A stretch of 14,443 nucleotides of DNA, taken from the NCBI GenBank assembly GCA_017548805.1, contig JAFYZE010000040.1:1-14443 (forward strand). The letters are read 5' to 3'. Numbering within the stretch: the first letter of the stretch is position 1; every line of letters begins with the position of its first letter. This DNA is from Bacteroidales bacterium (GTDB lineage: Bacteria > Bacteroidota > Bacteroidia > Bacteroidales > UBA932). This document shows, one piece after another, positions 1 through 5,869 of the stretch. The notes below the pieces were generated by a model. The model saw only the letters and a program-made list of their open reading frames with translations. It did no database searches and was not told the origin of the DNA. The position numbers and the translations under genes were made by a program.

Positions 1-13
1 AGGTTTTGACACA

Positions 14-943
14 TCAGGTCAGTTTCCGGCGCAACTCATTCCAAAAGTCTGCTCGGTCATTTCCATCCATCTGCTCCATCATCGCCCTGTACGGCGCCAT
101 CACCTTACTGATACTCGTTCCTTTGCTTCTATAGAACGCTCGCATCTTTGCCTCCACCTTCTCCAAATCAAAGTCACAATCCTTCAGTACAAGCATCGTC
201 ATGTAGGACTTCCTGTCGGTCATAGCGACGGCATCTTGCAGTTCAACTACTTCGTCAAGAAACTCCGTTACCGGATCCGCATCAGCCGAAAGGACGGTCA
301 TCAGTTTCGTGTCCGCTACGCGGAGTGATTTCCGTATCTGCTCCTTGCTATCGAGGTTCAGTTCAAAGCGGCACATCCCACTGAATGCATCATCAAGTCC
401 ATACTTCTCCACAAACCGTCTATTTGCAGTCCGGCGCATCTCATTTCCCTTGTCGTATATCGTCATTCGTTTCTTGTATTCTCGGTTGATTACATTCTTT
501 TCCACTACCACATTCCCGTTCTTCAGCTTGCGACAAATGAACCGCTGATAACTCTTGATATGGCTACGGATATAGTCCGTGACCTGCGTTACATCCTCTA
601 CGGGAATATCCTTGGTTACATCGCATTTTACGACTTCAGCATCCATCATCGCATCGATATCCACCTCAACGAATCCGAGGTCATTTATAGACTCAAAACA
701 CTGCTTAATGGTATCCATGGAGATGAGTTTCGGATAGTCCTTTCCCAATATCTTTCCACAGAACTCGATGACTGCTTCTCTACATTCGTAATCGACCTTT
801 ATCTTCAAGAGGAAAGGATGTTCTTGGTAGTACTTCAACGAAGAAACAATACCATCTTTCTCTATGAATTCAAATTGGGACTCGTCCTGAATCTTGATGG
901 CTCGAATATCGGCTACCAACTTCAACTTGTCGAATGTAATCAC
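14..943 (-). CDS. Putative phage/plasmid replication initiator, gene II/X-like
   Basis: Protein of 309 residues, most like the gene II/X (Phage_CRI-type) rolling-circle initiators of filamentous phages and small plasmids, which nick and start replication of circular DNA. What I see: an N-terminal DKLKLVADIR strand, a VVKCDVTKDI segment (residues 104-113), IYDKGNEM (162-169, resembling the YDKxxEL motif of gpII proteins) and CRFELNLDSK (191-200, resembling the basic/acidic strand R-x-E-L). The start is GTG: an in-frame TAA lies immediately upstream and the next ATG is far inside. It follows the small NUMOD3-like gene by 63 bases on the same strand, probably in one transcript. Codon use is AT-richer than the genes after 2,475, consistent with a mobile or integrated element. 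The family assignment is from motif memory and is moderate; I could not identify the catalytic tyrosine or HUH motif with certainty. Confidence 0.55.
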   Translation of the reverse strand: MITFDKLKLVADIRAIKIQDESQFEFIEKDGIVSSLKYYQEHPFLLKIKVDYECREAVIEFCGKILGKDYPKLISMDTIKQCFESINDLGFVEVDIDAMMDAEVVKCDVTKDIPVEDVTQVTDYIRSHIKSYQRFICRKLKNGNVVVEKNVINREYKKRMTIYDKGNEMRRTANRRFVEKYGLDDAFSGMCRFELNLDSKEQIRKSLRVADTKLMTVLSADADPVTEFLDEVVELQDAVAMTDRKSYMTMLVLKDCDFDLEKVEAKMRAFYRSKGTSISKVMAPYRAMMEQMDGNDRADFWNELRRKLT

Positions 944-1006
944 TTATTCTCATCTCTACTTGTCATTATTTTTGATGACTTCCTCCCCTTGATAAGTGGT
1001 GGCTTG

Positions 1007-1180
1007 TCACATTGTTTCACCTGATGTCGGTCGGTGCGGAACCGTCTGCCAATATTCTTCCATTGCTTGACTGATGTGCTGCTTATGCAACTCGGATTTC
1101 ATCCTCCCGCGCTGGCTTGCTGCTATCTTCTTCTTGGTCTCATCGTCCAACTCCCGGTATTGTCGTTTGTACTTGTTCAT
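1007..1180 (-). CDS. Small NUMOD3-like DNA-binding protein (57 aa)
   Basis: A 57-residue reading frame starting MNKYKRQYRELDDET and ending PTSGETM, followed by TGA. The core reads D-D-E-T-K-K-K-I-A-A-S-Q-R-G-R-M-K-S-E, then H-K-Q-H-I-S-Q-A-M. This matches the NUMOD3 pattern (s-x-E-T-K-x-K-I-S-x-x-x-x-G-x-x-x-S-x-E-H-K-x-K-I-S), a short helix motif found as a DNA-binding module in homing endonucleases and in small stand-alone proteins. A conserved-looking tail, EYWQTVPHRP, follows. No nuclease domain is present, so on its own it would only bind DNA. It is strongly basic and lies upstream of the putative replication initiator on the same strand, so a role as an accessory or autoregulator of replication is possible, but this is inference. 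Start ATG was chosen as the first in frame. Confidence 0.6.
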   Translation of the reverse strand: MNKYKRQYRELDDETKKKIAASQRGRMKSELHKQHISQAMEEYWQTVPHRPTSGETM

Positions 1181-1578
1181 TGCTACTCGTTTTCCATAAA
1201 TAGTAGGTCAAGTTAAAAAAGCAGGAGTAGTAGAAGTCTTTTCTCTTTGCCGACTGGGTAAAATCAACACGAGACATTGATGCATACCTATTTCACCTAC
1301 TCTTTCTCGAAGGAAATCATAGGGATAACAGATGTAAAAAACCAACTTCTACGGGGATGTACAGGGGTGTTTTGTCTTTCTCTCGTTCCGGAAATACACT
1401 ACATCTCAAAAGACTTATCGATGTAGAAAAGCATCACAATCTTGTAGCCATTCGACAGAACCCATCACTTTTTCATGCAGCACAAGGAAACAAACTTGCA
1501 AGAGCTTATCTCTTTTTTATATGGTCATGCAACATCTCTTCTCAATAATGCATCTATATAACATAAGCTTCTAAAAGC
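1181..1578. other. AT-rich intergenic region without convincing gene
   Basis: About 400 bases between the divergently read minus-strand replication module and the plus-strand barrel gene. A 63-codon plus-strand frame (1,357-1,548) and short minus-strand frames exist, but none resembles a protein family I know. The segment holds a 7-base inverted repeat (CTACATC at 1,399-1,405 and GATGTAG at 1,420-1,426) and several A/T runs. It must contain the promoters for both flanking units, and, if the initiator is genuine, it is a reasonable place for a replication origin or operator. I could not fix any of these by sequence alone. Confidence 0.5.
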
Positions 1579-2166
1579 ATGACTATGAGAAAGTTTTTAA
1601 TTATCCTTGTGGCAGGACTGCTCAGCTTTTCAACAGCCGCTTTTGCTCAGAACCGCTTCAGCGGTGCGATAGAGCCGGGAGCTAAGGTTCTTGTTGCTAA
1701 CAAGACAGGGTGCGCCTTTGGTGCGGATGCCGTCATAGGAGTCAATCATAACCAAAAGGTTTTCTGGGGACTTGGAATCGGTTATAACCGAATGTTTCTT
1801 GAAAATGAAGAGTATGACCCTTCAACTGCCGATATATGGCCGACCTTTTATTGGGATTTCTCCCAGCCGAAGACCTTGAAATTTGCCGAGTGTCCTGTCT
1901 TTCTGAACATAAGACGCTATTTCAATCCTAATCTTTCGGGTATCAGTCTTGATTTCCGTGCAGGATTGTTCCTTCCATCCCGCTATCATTATGGCGGACC
2001 TTTCCTTTCGGCAGGTGCTGGATACCGTTTCAATCTGACAGGGAATACCGGTATTGCGCTCCGTGCCTTCTACGAATTAAAAGGAGCACTCAAGGCGGAA
2101 GATGTTTATCAAAGCAGCTTGGGGCAATTCCACGCCCTTGGTTTCCGGGTCTCTTATGAATTCTAA
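1579..2166 (+). CDS. Outer-membrane beta-barrel family protein (195 aa)
   Basis: Secreted protein of unknown exact role. Residues 1-23 form a clear signal peptide: basic MTMRK, a hydrophobic stretch, then AFA before Gln24. The mature part is a series of alternating amphipathic strands rich in Gly and aromatic residues (GADAVIGV, FWGLGIGYNRMF, ISLDFRAGLF, FLSAGAGYRF, TGIALRAFYEL) and ends in Phe (GFRVSYEF), the usual C-terminal signature of outer-membrane barrels. With about 170 mature residues an eight-stranded barrel of the OmpW/OmpX or porin-like family size is likely. A second in-frame ATG at 1,585 (MRKF) is an equally good start. No clear Shine-Dalgarno, as is common in Bacteroidota. It lies between the AT-rich element and the GC-rich chromosome, with intermediate composition, so whether it is cargo or core is open. 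Confidence 0.75.
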   Translation: MTMRKFLIILVAGLLSFSTAAFAQNRFSGAIEPGAKVLVANKTGCAFGADAVIGVNHNQKVFWGLGIGYNRMFLENEEYDPSTADIWPTFYWDFSQPKTLKFAECPVFLNIRRYFNPNLSGISLDFRAGLFLPSRYHYGGPFLSAGAGYRFNLTGNTGIALRAFYELKGALKAEDVYQSSLGQFHALGFRVSYEF

Positions 2167-2265
2167 CTAATCTCTCCACTCATATAACCATTGGCAGAAC
2201 TCTCCAACGGCAAGAAAACCTTCAATGATAGTTCGATAATTGTCAAAGGTATCGCACGCGCAGTT

Positions 2266-2286
2266 GCCCGGCCATTTTGGCCGGGC
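2266..2286 (+). terminator. GC-rich hairpin, probable terminator of barrel gene
   Basis: Perfect 8-base stem GCCCGGCC / GGCCGGGC with a five-base ATTTT loop, about 100 bases after the barrel gene's stop. It is followed by TTTCGCGTTTCG, a broken T-tract, so it may be a weak or factor-assisted terminator. The stem is nearly symmetrical and could act in either direction. Confidence 0.5.
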
Positions 2287-2314
2287 TTTCGCGTTTCGGG
2301 AGCAGAAAAGCTTG

Positions 2315-2357
2315 TTTTGCTCCCATTTCGCCGAAAAAACGGCAAACGGGAGCAAAA
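2315..2357. repeat. Long inverted repeat with A6 loop
   Basis: The arms TTTTGCTCCC (2,315-2,324) and GGGAGCAAAA (2,348-2,357) are perfect complements. Inside them, TTT pairs with AAA and GCCG (2,330-2,333) pairs with CGGC (2,340-2,343), leaving one A/C mismatch, one bulged C and a loop of six A. This gives about 17 paired bases. The flanks are T-rich on the left and A-rich on the right, the opposite of an intrinsic terminator in either direction. A third copy, GGGAGCA at 2,298-2,304, can also pair with TGCTCCC (2,318-2,324), so two mutually exclusive stems are possible. Function unknown. Confidence 0.6.
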
Positions 2358-2376
2358 ACGGCATTTCCAAGCCCGT

Positions 2377-2421
2377 TTCGCGATTCGAAGTACAGTTTTT
2401 ATTATATTCGCTTTATATTTC
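2377..2421 (+). promoter_or_regulatory. Candidate promoter of the sigma-factor operon
   Basis: Two overlapping -7-like boxes occur in the AT-rich stretch before the sigma gene: TATATTCG (2,403-2,410) and TATATTTC (2,414-2,421), each one base away from TAnnTTTG. A TTCG at 2,377-2,380 lies 22 bases before the first box, slightly longer than the usual 19-21 spacing. If used, the transcript would begin near 2,415-2,430 and the hairpins would be upstream of it. Tentative. Confidence 0.3.
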
Positions 2422-2474
2422 TGTAGTTTTTCGGAAGTTCCTGCGTCTAACGGGCAGAAACAAATGACAAGACA

Positions 2475-2945
2475 ATGACAGAACGCGAATTTGAAATGAT
2501 GGTCCGGGAACACCGCAGCACGATCTACACCGTCTGCTACATGTTCTCCACCGACAAGGACGAGGTGGCAGACCTCTTCCAGGAAATCCTCATCAACCTG
2601 TGGAAGGGCTCCGGATCCTTCCGCGGAGAGTCCGGACTGGGGACCTGGATCTGGAAGGTCAGCCTCAACACCTGTATCTCCCACGACCGCTCGCAGCGGC
2701 GCATCCTCCGCACCGAACCCCTTTCCCTCGACATAGACCTGTTCGAGGACACGGACGAAGGGTCCAGGCAGGCGGAACTCCTCCGCGGGCGTATCTCGAA
2801 ACTGGGTCCCTTTGACAGAGCCATCGTCCTGCTCTGGCTGGAGAACCTCAGCTACGACGAGATCGACCAGATAGTGGGTATCACCGCAAAGAACGTTTCC
2901 GTCCGTCTTGTCAGGATCAAGGAACAACTCAAAAAAATGCAGTAA
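2475..2945 (+). CDS. ECF-type RNA polymerase sigma factor
   Basis: A 156-residue sigma-70-family protein that would direct RNA polymerase to a specific promoter set. Region 2 spans about residues 7-70: DEVADLFQEILINLWKG is the core-binding helix and TWIWKVSLNTCISHDR is the -10 recognition helix. Region 4 spans about 104-156, with LGPFDRAIVLLWLENLSYDEI and the helix-turn-helix IVGITAKNVSVRLVRIKEQL. There is no region 1, no region 3 and no C-terminal extension, as expected for the ECF group. ATG at 2,475 is preferred because the only nearby upstream ATG (2,464) is out of frame and closes after four codons. The next gene starts one base after its stop, so the two are surely co-transcribed and probably translationally coupled. 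Its target genes cannot be read from this window. Confidence 0.9.
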   Translation: MTEREFEMMVREHRSTIYTVCYMFSTDKDEVADLFQEILINLWKGSGSFRGESGLGTWIWKVSLNTCISHDRSQRRILRTEPLSLDIDLFEDTDEGSRQAELLRGRISKLGPFDRAIVLLWLENLSYDEIDQIVGITAKNVSVRLVRIKEQLKKMQ

Positions 2946-2946
2946 A

Positions 2947-3528
2947 ATGGAAAACACAGATAACACCCTCCTCGAGATGCAGGAGCAGATGAAGCAGCTC
3001 AAGGAAAAGCTTGAAACCCAGAAGATTGTAAACGAAAGGATACTCCGCAAATCCTGCAGCCAGACGATCAGCCGCCTGCGGTTCAAGTCCAACCTCCCCA
3101 TCGTGTTCGGATTCGCGGGAATACTTATGTCCGCTTCATTCCTGGAACTGGGACTGTCGCTGCCCTTCGTGATCGCAACTGATGTCATGATGCTGGTGGC
3201 CATCATCGCCACTCTCCTCACCAACCGTCACATCCCCAGCATGGATAAAGACATGGTCACCGCTGCTGAAGAACTCCGCAAGTACAAGAAAATCCACGCA
3301 GACTGGATAAAGTTCTCCCTGCCAGTACTCGCCCTGTGGCTAGGATGGCTGATATGGCAGGCCGTCACGGATCTGGGCCTCACTGGGACCGAACTGTTCG
3401 GAGCAATTTCCGGTCTGACGGTAGGTATCGGCTTGGGAATGGTGATCGGCTTCAAGCTCCGCCGCGACCAGTTGAATGCCGCCGATGACCTGCTGGCTCA
3501 GCTTAAGGAGCTTAAAGCAACTGAGTAA
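2947..3528 (+). CDS. Coiled-coil four-helix membrane protein, candidate sigma partner
   Basis: A 193-residue protein I do not recognise by family. Residues 1-45 are charged and heptad-like (LLEMQEQMKQLKEKLETQ), predicted cytoplasmic coiled coil. Four hydrophobic segments follow at about 49-68, 72-92, 122-141 and 150-169, in two hairpins separated by a charged stretch (97-120), and a short amphipathic tail (174-190) closes it. The start ATG lies one base after the sigma factor's stop; a longer frame opening at 2,908 overlaps the sigma gene and is less likely. Its position directly after an ECF sigma gene is where membrane-anchored anti-sigma factors usually sit, and the N-terminal cytoplasmic helix could hold the sigma factor. 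No zinc-binding HxxxCxxC (ZAS) or FecR motif is visible, so a role as anti-sigma is inference. Confidence 0.7.
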   Translation: MENTDNTLLEMQEQMKQLKEKLETQKIVNERILRKSCSQTISRLRFKSNLPIVFGFAGILMSASFLELGLSLPFVIATDVMMLVAIIATLLTNRHIPSMDKDMVTAAEELRKYKKIHADWIKFSLPVLALWLGWLIWQAVTDLGLTGTELFGAISGLTVGIGLGMVIGFKLRRDQLNAADDLLAQLKELKATE

Positions 3529-3533
3529 GGATC

Positions 3534-4217
3534 ATGTATGAAAATCTGTTGAGATACAATCCCGGACCAGGGGCGGAAGCCTTTTCTACAAGAAGGGCCT
3601 CCGCCCTGCCGTATCCGGTCATCCAGGGACATCAGGTACACGGCTCCAGAATCGCCGTCATAGACCGTCCCGACATGACGAGGGAAGACCTGGAAGGCTA
3701 TGACGCATTCGTCTGCAAGCTTCCAGGAGTAGCCATCGGGGTCAGGACGGCGGACTGCGTCCCCGTGCTTCTGTACAACCCGGTCCAAAAGGTCGTCGCG
3801 GCCGTCCACTCCGGGTGGAAAGGAACAGTCCTGAAGATCGCGCAGAAGACCATCGCCTTCATGGAGAGCGACTTCGGCTGCAAGCCATCGGACCTCAGTG
3901 CCATCATAGGGCCGGCGATAGGTCCGGACAGTTTCCAAGTCGGAGAAGAAGTGGTGGAAAAGTTCAAGGATGCCGGCTTCCCCATGCCACGGATATGGTC
4001 GCACCGCGGCCCAGGCGACGGCACTCCCATGTCGGGAGGCCATCACATCGACCTGTTCCAGGCGAACCTCTGGATCCTGGAAGAATGCGGAATCCCCGCC
4101 TCCGGCATATTTGTCTCCGGCATTGATACCTACACAGACCCTTCTTTCTTCTCCGCCCGCCGTGAAGGCCCCGCCTGCGGAAGGATCATCAATTCAATAC
4201 GGCTTATACCCGGATGA
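3534..4217 (+). CDS. pgeF: Peptidoglycan editing factor PgeF (YfiH family)
   Basis: Cytoplasmic enzyme of the YfiH/DUF152 family, formerly called multicopper polyphenol oxidase. In E. coli PgeF hydrolyses wrongly built UDP-MurNAc dipeptides carrying L-Ser in place of L-Ala, and family members also act on purine nucleosides. The signature residues are present: His36 in GHQVHG, Cys75 in VRTADCVPVLL and His92 in AAVHSGWKGT. The C-H spacing of 17 equals that of E. coli. The C-terminal DTYTDPSFFSARR block is also typical. At 227 residues it is slightly short of the usual 240-250, missing some of the N-terminal strand. It starts five bases after the membrane protein gene, with GGA just before the ATG. 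Confidence 0.9.
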   Translation: MYENLLRYNPGPGAEAFSTRRASALPYPVIQGHQVHGSRIAVIDRPDMTREDLEGYDAFVCKLPGVAIGVRTADCVPVLLYNPVQKVVAAVHSGWKGTVLKIAQKTIAFMESDFGCKPSDLSAIIGPAIGPDSFQVGEEVVEKFKDAGFPMPRIWSHRGPGDGTPMSGGHHIDLFQANLWILEECGIPASGIFVSGIDTYTDPSFFSARREGPACGRIINSIRLIPG

Positions 4218-4254
4218 AGGAATGGTATTTGCAGGTAAGGGTCGGCCTCAGTTT

Positions 4255-4584
4255 ATGAAATTGACTCAGAAAATACGGTTATCAGGAAGATACGGCAGGA
4301 TGTACTACATCGTGTCCGGTATAGTCGACATAGTCTGCGCCGTCTTTGCTTTCATGTGGCCCCTGAGCACCCCTGCGCTTATCCTGATCAAGGTGTTCAG
4401 CATCCCTGTCACGGCATATCTTTTCTTTGCATTGGCCGCCGGCGAAAAGTCCTTCTTCTACCTCAACCTCGGATTCAGCCGCAACGAATACCGCTACATT
4501 CCCGTCGTGGTAGACGCCTTGGTTTTCGTGCTTCTCATTATCATCGCATTATCCCTGTCCCATGCCTTCATCCCAGCACAATAG
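4255..4584 (+). CDS. Small three-helix membrane protein, likely ABC partner
   Basis: A 109-residue hydrophobic protein of no family I recognise. Helices lie at about 17-37 (YIVSGIVDIVCAVFAFMW), 42-62 (LILIKVFSIPVTAYLFFALA) and 82-104, with a short basic N-terminus and a polar loop FFYLNLGFSRNEYR (67-80) between helices 2 and 3. It contains no transport, enzyme or binding motif. Its end overlaps the ABC ATPase start by 23 bases, so the two are translated together and the natural reading is that it anchors or serves that ATPase. An in-frame ATG at 4,222, better placed after a GGA-like site and only four bases after pgeF, would add 11 residues (MVFAGKGRPQF). I prefer 4,255 because MKLTQ is a more usual beginning. 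Confidence 0.7.
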   Translation: MKLTQKIRLSGRYGRMYYIVSGIVDIVCAVFAFMWPLSTPALILIKVFSIPVTAYLFFALAAGEKSFFYLNLGFSRNEYRYIPVVVDALVFVLLIIIALSLSHAFIPAQ

Positions 4585-5227
4585 CCTTCTCGTTGACAGC
4601 GTGCGACTGGCTTTCGGCACGCACCTGGTACTGAGCGGAGCGTATATGACATCCGAGACAGGAAGGGTCACGGGACTGCTCGGCCGCAACGGATCCGGGA
4701 AATCCTGCCTGTTCAAGTGCATCATGGGCAATATCAAGCCGCAGCAGGGATTCGTGCGGGTCAACGACGGCAACACCGACCGGAGCCATATCGGCATGTA
4801 TGTCAGGTATCTGCCTCAAACGCCACTCATTCCGGCTGGCATGACCCTCGAAAAGGCATTCAATCTGTACAAGGTTGACTATGAGGGACTTGTCCAGAGC
4901 TTTACCCGTTTCCACCGATATCATTTCAAGACCCCGGGCGAGCTTTCGGGCGGAGAGGCCCGCGTCGCAGAAATGTATCTGGTACTGATGTCCGATGTTC
5001 CGTTCTGCATACTGGACGAGCCCTTCGCCCAAATAGCGCCGATACACGCGGAGAAGATGAAGGGATTGATAGAGGAGCAGAAGGAAAAGAAAGGGATCAT
5101 CGTCTCCGACCATCTCTACGAATCCATCATCGAGGTCGCGGACGACCTGTTCGTAATCGACAGCGGATACACCTGCCCGGTCCATGCCCGCGAAGACCTC
5201 GTCAGGCACGGGTATCTCCCGAGATAA
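4562..5227 (+). CDS. ABC transporter ATP-binding protein (orphan)
   Basis: A 221-residue ATP-hydrolysing subunit. All motifs are intact: Walker A GRNGSGKS (41-48), Q-loop Gln86 in YLPQTP, signature LSGGE (128-132), Walker B CILDE (149-153, catalytic Glu153) and switch His184 in VSDHLYE. The size is that of a single nucleotide-binding domain without fused membrane helices, so it needs a separate membrane partner. The only one in sight is the small protein it overlaps; no conventional permease is nearby. It may instead work with a distant permease or a non-transport target. Substrate unknown. The gene ends one base before the converging HAD phosphatase gene. Confidence 0.9.
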   Translation: MPSSQHNSLLVDSVRLAFGTHLVLSGAYMTSETGRVTGLLGRNGSGKSCLFKCIMGNIKPQQGFVRVNDGNTDRSHIGMYVRYLPQTPLIPAGMTLEKAFNLYKVDYEGLVQSFTRFHRYHFKTPGELSGGEARVAEMYLVLMSDVPFCILDEPFAQIAPIHAEKMKGLIEEQKEKKGIIVSDHLYESIIEVADDLFVIDSGYTCPVHAREDLVRHGYLPR

Positions 5228-5228
5228 A

Positions 5229-5864
5229 TCAGAGAAGGTCGAGAATCTGACTGACGGATTTGAGGTGGTAGCGGGCGGGGATGCCCTGGAGGCCGCGGCC
5301 CTGCCAGTCGGCCAGGGCGAAATCGCAGCCCGCGCCCATTGCGCATTGGCAGTCGTGCATCGTGTCGCCTATGTAGATACACTCGGCAGGATCGACAAGT
5401 TTTTGCGAACCTGCTGCAGCCTTACGGAAATATGCGAACATGGGAGCCGGCGATGGCTTGTGCTCCTCACTGTCCTCGGCACAGACCACATGGTCGATAT
5501 ACTTTACCAGAGCCTGCATGTGGACGTCCTTCCCGAACTCGTAGAGGCTGCGTGAGGTCACGCAGCCCGTTGTCCGCCCAGCGGACTTGACGGCTGCCAG
5601 GACCTCCTCCACGCCCTCAAAGGGCTTCATCAGGTGCATCAGCTCCACGAAATTCTCCTCCCAGCGCGCCCCGAAACGCTCCGCATCGGCATAGCCGAGC
5701 AGCGGAGCTACTTTCGCGCTGGGAATCCCGAAATAGCCGTAGGCTTCTTCGTATGGCATTTCCATGCCGAGAAGTTCACGGACAGTCTTCACGAGGGAGA
5801 GCACCCCCGTGCGTTCGGTATCGATCAGCGTACCGTCTATGTCGAAGACGAAATGCCGGTACAT
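5229..5864 (-). CDS. HAD-superfamily phosphatase (phosphoglycolate phosphatase-like)
   Basis: A 211-residue haloacid-dehalogenase hydrolase that would remove phosphate from a small metabolite in the cytoplasm. Motif I is FDIDGTLID (nucleophile Asp8, Asp10), motif II CVTSRS (102-106), motif III Lys136 in HKPSP and motif IV YIGDTMHD (Asp167, Asp171, magnesium binding). The roughly helical insert between motif I and II is a C1 cap, typical of Gph/PgmB-like members. The substrate cannot be told from sequence; phosphoglycolate or a sugar phosphate is plausible. It starts five bases after purU and is the last gene of the minus-strand set with the channel and purU. Confidence 0.85.
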   Translation of the reverse strand: MYRHFVFDIDGTLIDTERTGVLSLVKTVRELLGMEMPYEEAYGYFGIPSAKVAPLLGYADAERFGARWEENFVELMHLMKPFEGVEEVLAAVKSAGRTTGCVTSRSLYEFGKDVHMQALVKYIDHVVCAEDSEEHKPSPAPMFAYFRKAAAGSQKLVDPAECIYIGDTMHDCQCAMGAGCDFALADWQGRGLQGIPARYHLKSVSQILDLL

Positions 5865-5869
5865 GACCG

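Larger units (their letters stand above)
2167..2474. other. Hairpin-rich intergenic region
   Basis: Roughly 300 bases between the barrel gene and the sigma factor. Short frames cross it on both strands but end or begin at the neighbours and show no recognisable protein. It contains at least three inverted-repeat structures (2,266-2,286; 2,298-2,324; 2,315-2,357, listed separately) and then a very AT-rich stretch (2,391-2,432) in which the promoter of the sigma operon is most likely. Confidence 0.6.

Noticed and set aside
1320..1331. Twelve bases TAGGGATAACAG equal to the first part of the I-SceI homing-endonuclease site
   Set aside because: The remaining six bases differ from the I-SceI site and no LAGLIDADG gene is near; with a NUMOD3-like gene adjacent it is tempting, but coincidence is more likely.
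1357..1548. Plus-strand frame of 63 codons
   Set aside because: No recognisable motif, no ribosome site and amino-acid make-up like random AT-rich sequence.
2191..2478. Plus-strand frame of 95 codons ending over the sigma gene start
   Set aside because: It runs through several inverted repeats, has low-complexity basic composition and no protein-like pattern; a leader peptide cannot be excluded but is unsupported.
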